From: Psilocybe azurescens
Lineage: Eukaryota; Basidiomycota; Agaricomycetes; Agaricales; Agrocybaceae
Reading direction: 5' to 3'
Length of the DNA stretch: 64,000 nucleotides
Assembly: GCA_023853785.1 (NCBI GenBank)
Contig: JAJIRX010000492.1
Coordinates: forward strand, 248,001-312,000
Both the position numbers and the translations under genes were made by a program. Positions 59,433 to 64,000 of this stretch are shown here, in pieces. The stretch's first letter is position 1, and each line of letters begins with the position of its first letter. The notes below the pieces were generated by a model, which saw only the letters and a list, made by a program, of their open reading frames with translations, ran no database searches and was not told the origin of the DNA.

Positions 59433-60422
59433 ATGGTCGCTCTCGTTCAACGCCCTGCACCTCTCTTCAAAGCTGAAGCCGTAGTTGATGGTCTTTTCGT
59501 CGATGTGTCTTTGGAGCAATACCTTGGCCAATGGTGCGTTATTGCTGTTCGTTTCGAAGACTCAGTGCATGTTGACGAAATAGTCTAGGGTCGTACTCTT
59601 GTTCTATCCAATGTCAGTAAACTCTTAGTTCTCATTGAGAGATGTCGAATTTGATGGTTTGAATAGGGATTTCACCTTTGTCTGTCCTACGTAAGCCTTT
59701 TTTTTCAACGTGGCGAGCCGAGTATGTGCTAACTGTGGCACAGAGAGATTCTCGCTTTCAATGACGCCCTCTCACAGTTCAAGGAACTCAACACCGCTGT
59801 TCTCGGTACAACGGTTTGTCCTAGTCATTCAACTATCACTAACTTTCTTTTAGGTATCTCAACAGACTCCAAGTTCTCCCATTTCGCATGGTCTACGCAA
59901 ACTCGCAAGGAGGGCGGTCTCGGCCCTGAACTTCACCTGCCTCTCGTTGCCGACAGGAACATGAAGATTTCTCGCGACTACGGTGTTTTGCTTGAGGAGG
60001 AAGGAATTGCTCTTCGTGGACTCTTCCTTATCGATCCCAAGGGTACCCTGAGGTATGTGTTACCTTGCGTATACTCCTTTCGCGAGCAAACTAATGTATT
60101 ATTTATAGGCAAATCACTGTCAATGACCTTCCAGTTGGACGCTCAGTTGACGAGACGGTTCGTCTCATCAAGGCGTTCCAGTTCACTGTACGCTCTTCAT
60201 GTTTATACTTTCTTGTTACGGGTATTGACATAGTCATATCATTAGGACACACACGGTGAAGTCTGCCCTGCCAACTGGGTTGAAGGATCCAAGACCATCA
60301 AGGCCGACCCTCATGCCAAGCTCGAGTACTTCACTGCCGTTGCTGATGGTGCTAACGGTGCTAACGGTGCCACCAACGGACACGTCAATGGTGCCGCGAA
60401 AAAGCGCGCCCGCGTCGAGTAG
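59433..60422 (+). CDS. tsa1: Typical 2-Cys peroxiredoxin (thioredoxin peroxidase)
   Basis: Seven exons: 59433-59533, 59589-59612, 59667-59690, 59744-59805, 59854-60052, 60109-60187, 60246-60422; phases agree, 221 aa. The peroxidatic site is [10 protein letters not shown] (Cys48, split over 24-nt exons), with [17 protein letters not shown] and [17 protein letters not shown] behind it. The resolving site is HGEVCPANW (Cys170). This enzyme reduces hydrogen peroxide and organic peroxides in the cytosol using thioredoxin. The GGLG segment and the residues YF after the resolving Cys are those of sensitive eukaryotic Prx1-type enzymes. Odd: the C-terminus continues with an Asn/Gly repeat ([16 protein letters not shown]) and a basic end, KKRARVE, which resembles a nuclear targeting sequence. 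Fully intact. Confidence 0.95.
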
Positions 60423-60809
60423 ATCTATCTCCATCGCTCAGACAACATCATCATACCTTATATCATTGGAACGATATCTTGCTAACCTTCACCCTCTATA
60501 ACCATTATCTTCGCTTCCAGGGCTTTTACGTCCTAATCTACCATGTCACATAATCATTTGCCATCATTGTCTTACTTATTTTTCTTGTAGATATCAAACT
60601 TAAATCGTGCGTTTTCTCGTACACAATACATCATACACGTTATAAACGTTGACTTGTACCAAATTCAATCATATCAGAGCTTGAAAAATTGTGCATGACT
60701 TAAAAATAGCATTATAAACGTTATTTTGAACGTTTGAACTTCCGTCTCGCTCATCGATGGTCTTCGTCGACTTTTTGAGTTTTAGAATGGTTTGCCTTTG
60801 GTTCGCAAT
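60423..60809. other. Convergent 3' flanks
   Basis: 387 bp between the stops of the peroxiredoxin and aldo/keto reductase genes, AT-rich, presumably overlapping 3' untranslated regions. Short ATAAACGTT words occur twice (about 60641 and 60714). Confidence 0.45.
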
Positions 60810-62317
60810 TTACTCAATAGAACTTCTAGGTTTCGGGCGAATTGGCTCCACGCGAACTCTGTCCAAAGTTCCGCTGGATGTCCATAGTCCATTATAGCTT
60901 GAGCCATCACCCTGAAGCAAATCGTGGCGGTATCAGTAGGATTGAATTTCAGTCAATTCAAAGCGACTCACAATCAAATAATTCGGGAAGCCTGGGTCAA
61001 AGGCGACCACACTTTCGATGAACGCAATCTGCTCGTCCGAAAGCGATATTTCGAGTGCTTCGATGTTCTGAAGCAGATGCTCCACTTTGCGTCCGCCAAT
61101 GATCGGGAACACGTATGTTGTCTTTTGCATGACATATGCGATGGCCACTGGAATACCAATTAATTGACCACCCTTTGATGCAGGGGAAGCCGTGTAGACT
61201 TACCGGAAGTTATATGCTTAGCGCCCACCTCAGCCGCTACTTTCTCTAGAGCTTGACTCATAAGCTTCTCGCGTTCAGTTCGACGCCAACTGTCACCACC
61301 CCGGCCGTTCTCGTTAGATGCTGCCCGCCTTTCCTCTTCGGCATCTGTGCGGATTTTCCCTCCGCATAAGACATTCCAAGGGGCCAGAGCCATTCCTATA
61401 AATATAATTTCAGTTGCGTTTGGAATCCGGGTGCCATTTACTTGCTCATACCTTGCGCTCGGGCCATGGGTATGATGTCACGCTCGAAAGAACGGTCCAA
61501 CACATTCCACAGGCCTTGATAGACCGAGAATGGGGTCAATGCATGGTCTCGTGCATACTGGTTTGCCATGGATACGACCCAGGCGGGAGTATCAGATATT
61601 CCCTAGACAGACATTAGTTTAGAGGCAAGGTAATGTTACAATCACTCAGCACGAGGTAAAGAACTTTTCCTTGTAGGACAAGCGTGTGAAGAGACTGCAT
61701 CACCTCTTCGACACTGGTATCGTAGTCCCACCAGTGGACGTACAGAAGATCGACATAATCAGTGCGAAGTCTTTCGAGGGAGTTTTTGATGGACATGTGC
61801 AGCGATTTCGCGTTGCCTCCGGCGTGGAGGATTCTGTGCGGCTCCGTCTTTTTCATTAGGTGTACATTGTGCGCGTACTGAATAAATTTAAGAAGACATT
61901 CTCGCGTCAATAATGCTGAACATCAACGGTGAGGCGAAGACGAATTCTCACCTTCGTGGCAATAAATAGGCGATCCCGTATGCCGCGTTTTTCTGCCCAC
62001 TCTCCGATGAAGGCCTCAGATGAACCATCCTGGCTGCGTGCCCAATCAATCAGTTCAGACTGCTGAACGAAATGATATCAGAGGGTGACGTACTAGAGAT
62101 TTGCAGTATCGATGAAATTACCGCCAGCAACGTAATACGCATCTAGAAGCTTCATGCTGGCTTCCTTATCCATGCTTCCCATTAGACCGTCCCATTTGTC
62201 TCCTATACTCATCCCTCCAAGCTGGATGGGAGAGACATGAACACCCGCCTTTGGAGATAGTAGACGATAATGAGCGAGTCTGGATTCGGGCTCTGGAGCT
62301 GCAGAGAAGATTGACAT
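60810..62317 (-). CDS. Aldo/keto reductase, aryl-alcohol dehydrogenase (AAD) type
   Basis: Seven exons: 62317-62094, 62033-61952, 61877-61653, 61602-61452, 61395-61204, 61147-60972, 60911-60810; all phases agree, 383 aa. The catalytic tetrad is visible: Asp70 and Tyr75 in [17 protein letters not shown], Lys102 in LFIATKY, His150 in [10 protein letters not shown]. The NADPH-binding end follows in [20 protein letters not shown]. Other AAD landmarks are [10 protein letters not shown] near the start, [19 protein letters not shown], and [16 protein letters not shown]-type enzymes reduce aromatic and other aldehydes to alcohols, in wood-decay fungi linked to lignin-derived aldehydes. Convergent with the peroxiredoxin gene. 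Intact, with a conventional length for the family. Confidence 0.93.
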
Positions 62318-64000
62318 AGTAGAATTGCTTTGTGTGGTCGTTTTTATTTGAGCGTTGATCACGGGGGGCTGAAGGATTAATTTTGATTCTAAAGATGAGT
62401 TCATCGAACAGGCTCTTTATAGTTTCTCATGTGCTTGAGACATCGTACGCATTGCTTAGCCATGGCAGACTCTAAATGCCAGATGTTGTGTTTGCTGATT
62501 TGCGGCAAGAGGACTGACGACTCCTTACCGGCCATTGGCTCGTATGTATTAATAGGCCTCTTTATGGTGACGATATGTTCCGGCCTACTCTTTTCAAAGT
62601 TTTATGTCATCACCAAGCGTCCGAGCTCACTGGCATGGCTAGTGCTGACAATGGTGTGGTATGGTCACAGAGTCTACTGGAGAAATCTAATTGCCTTTTC
62701 GTTGAAAGTGGTCCATAAGAGGTTCTATTGAGCCTTTTATCTACTAGATCGCTGATAGGATATAGCTTCTTACCAAGCTGCTATACCATGCACTGATGTA
62801 TATCAATTGCGGTGATGATAGTGACTTTGACATTACGTCTTGAGATACGACCGTCGAGACGGCCGAATTTAACGCCTCTGCCGTAGTTGTTCATTTTCAT
62901 CATTATTTGAATTTATGGCGATTATACTATGAAGGGCCGAATTAAATGGGCACTCTTAGAGTAAGGTAACTGTCCCATTCAATACGAGAGGCCACCAATA
63001 AGCTGTGCGCACGTCCGCTGGAGCGAAAACTCCGACAATTAAATATAGAAGATCCGGCACTCTCACGGCAATGCAGATTTGTTATGCAACCCACCCTGAT
63101 TTTTCACGGCATTCATCGATGACTAGAATTCCGAGTATGCCTGCCTATATCGTTTATTAACCTGTGTACATCAATAGACAAGCCAAAAGAATAGGAACCT
63201 TCAGACAACTTCGAGGATGCGCCAAAGAAACCGGAAAGGTGGATCCATTGTTAGAAAAAGAGAATATTCGATGCAACGCGTGGAAGGATGAAGTTCAGAA
63301 CCTACATATTCATTTTTGTAAGCCATTGTACATTCTCACAATCATTTATCTATTCGACTCTGTTTTATTAATGACGCGTACGCCACACAGCCAGGTCTGT
63401 TTTCGTCGGTTACTTTCATTGTCGAATCATACAGGACTCTGCAACAGGCCATCTTGACTGCGTATGTTTGAGTGGGTCATTTTGGGCGTTATGCTATTTA
63501 CGAAATAGCTGAAAGTCTTTCCCGTGGTTTCGTTCATGACAATTACTCAATGAAGGGTTAAGGATTGAAATTTTCAAATTTGACAGATTCCTTTAGGGAG
63601 CAGAATGTCAGCTTAGAGTGGGTCGGCACCCTTGTAACCACATTCTGGGAGATAGGCCACTAAAAACGTACACACATAGAGTGGATCAGACTTGCCATAG
63701 GCATAGATAGGTCGGCATCTTGACTTGATGCCATAGGATCCCCGACCCCGAGCATCGGCAACTCAGCAAGTTAAGCGCCGTCGGCAAAATGTTCGCCAAT
63801 CGTTGACGATGTGTCCACAGTCGGTGATAGGATTGTCCCGTTCTATTGTATGATACTTGCCAACTCTCTACATTGCCTTCAATGCAGCACTTCCATAGGC
63901 TCAGGCAACTGCAAAGCCTTGTAAAATCTCTTGAAAGCTTACACACATGTTTCAAATGCCTACCATCCTCAATGGTGATGTATTGGATCTCAATCTTCAG
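62318..64000. other. Right-end region without a supported gene
   Basis: Upstream of the aldo/keto reductase. An ATG-started 100-codon frame (62429-62731) has two hydrophobic stretches but no family resemblance. A sequence at about 63740-63790 shares a few words with fungal 5S rRNA and was rejected. Nothing else recognised. Confidence 0.35.

Noticed and set aside
62429..62731. 100-codon plus-strand frame with two hydrophobic segments
   Set aside because: No motif, no splice partners, lies only 112 bp from the divergent reductase start; chance cannot be excluded.
63720..63860. Possible 5S rRNA or 5S-derived element (shares GCCATAGGA and GTTAAGC words)
   Set aside because: The rest of the 5S body, especially the box C region and the closing helix, is absent.

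Overview
The window reads as nuclear DNA of a mushroom-forming basidiomycete (Agaricomycetes). Most genes are split by many short introns (about 48-75 nt, GT..AG, with micro-exons down to 11-18 nt). The gene content is also typical of agarics: F-box/LRR and BTB proteins, multi-pass membrane families including a DUF6533 type, a basidiomycete-style P450, chitin deacetylases with GPI tails, an aryl-alcohol-dehydrogenase-type aldo/keto reductase and a Ser-rich single-pass membrane protein. No tRNA, rRNA or CRISPR was found. All gene models below were spliced by hand: exon phases were checked by arithmetic, and function was read from motifs, without any database search.

Layout. 1-13 kb: end of an F-box/LRR gene, an unknown 261-aa protein, a small PPxY protein, a DUF6533 membrane protein (nine exons), a broken beta/gamma-crystallin-like small protein, a BTB protein and a Ser-rich membrane-protein pseudogene. 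15-24 kb: a compact TRF4-type nucleotidyltransferase, a seven-exon membrane protein with one frameshift and a relic nitronate monooxygenase. 27-33 kb: a complete cytochrome P450 with an unusual I-helix, then an F-box relic. 33-42 kb: two chitin deacetylases and a sugar transporter, all on the minus strand. 43-48 kb: a phosphoinositide-specific phospholipase C and a DHA1-type MFS transporter. 48-57 kb: the Smc5/6 subunit Nse3 (MAGE domain) with MITE-like inserts in an intron, another multi-pass membrane protein, a small single-span protein and an intact F-box protein. 57-64 kb: an F-box-like relic, a 2-Cys peroxiredoxin and an AAD-type aldo/keto reductase facing it tail to tail.

The most important pattern is that many otherwise intact genes (both transporters, PLC, Nse3, chitin deacetylase 1, a membrane protein) each need exactly one or two extra bases to stay in frame, nearly always next to a short homopolymer. 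This looks like systematic homopolymer contraction in the assembly rather than mass pseudogenisation. Four loci (nitronate monooxygenase, Ser-rich membrane protein, F-box at 31-33 kb, crystallin-like gene) additionally carry in-frame stops or internal deletions and are probably genuinely dead.

Functional links that can be suggested: the chitin deacetylase pair beside a hexose-type transporter (cell wall and sugar handling), and the peroxiredoxin/AKR pair (oxidant and aldehyde detoxification). Both are inferences from adjacency only. No clearly new multi-gene system could be identified.
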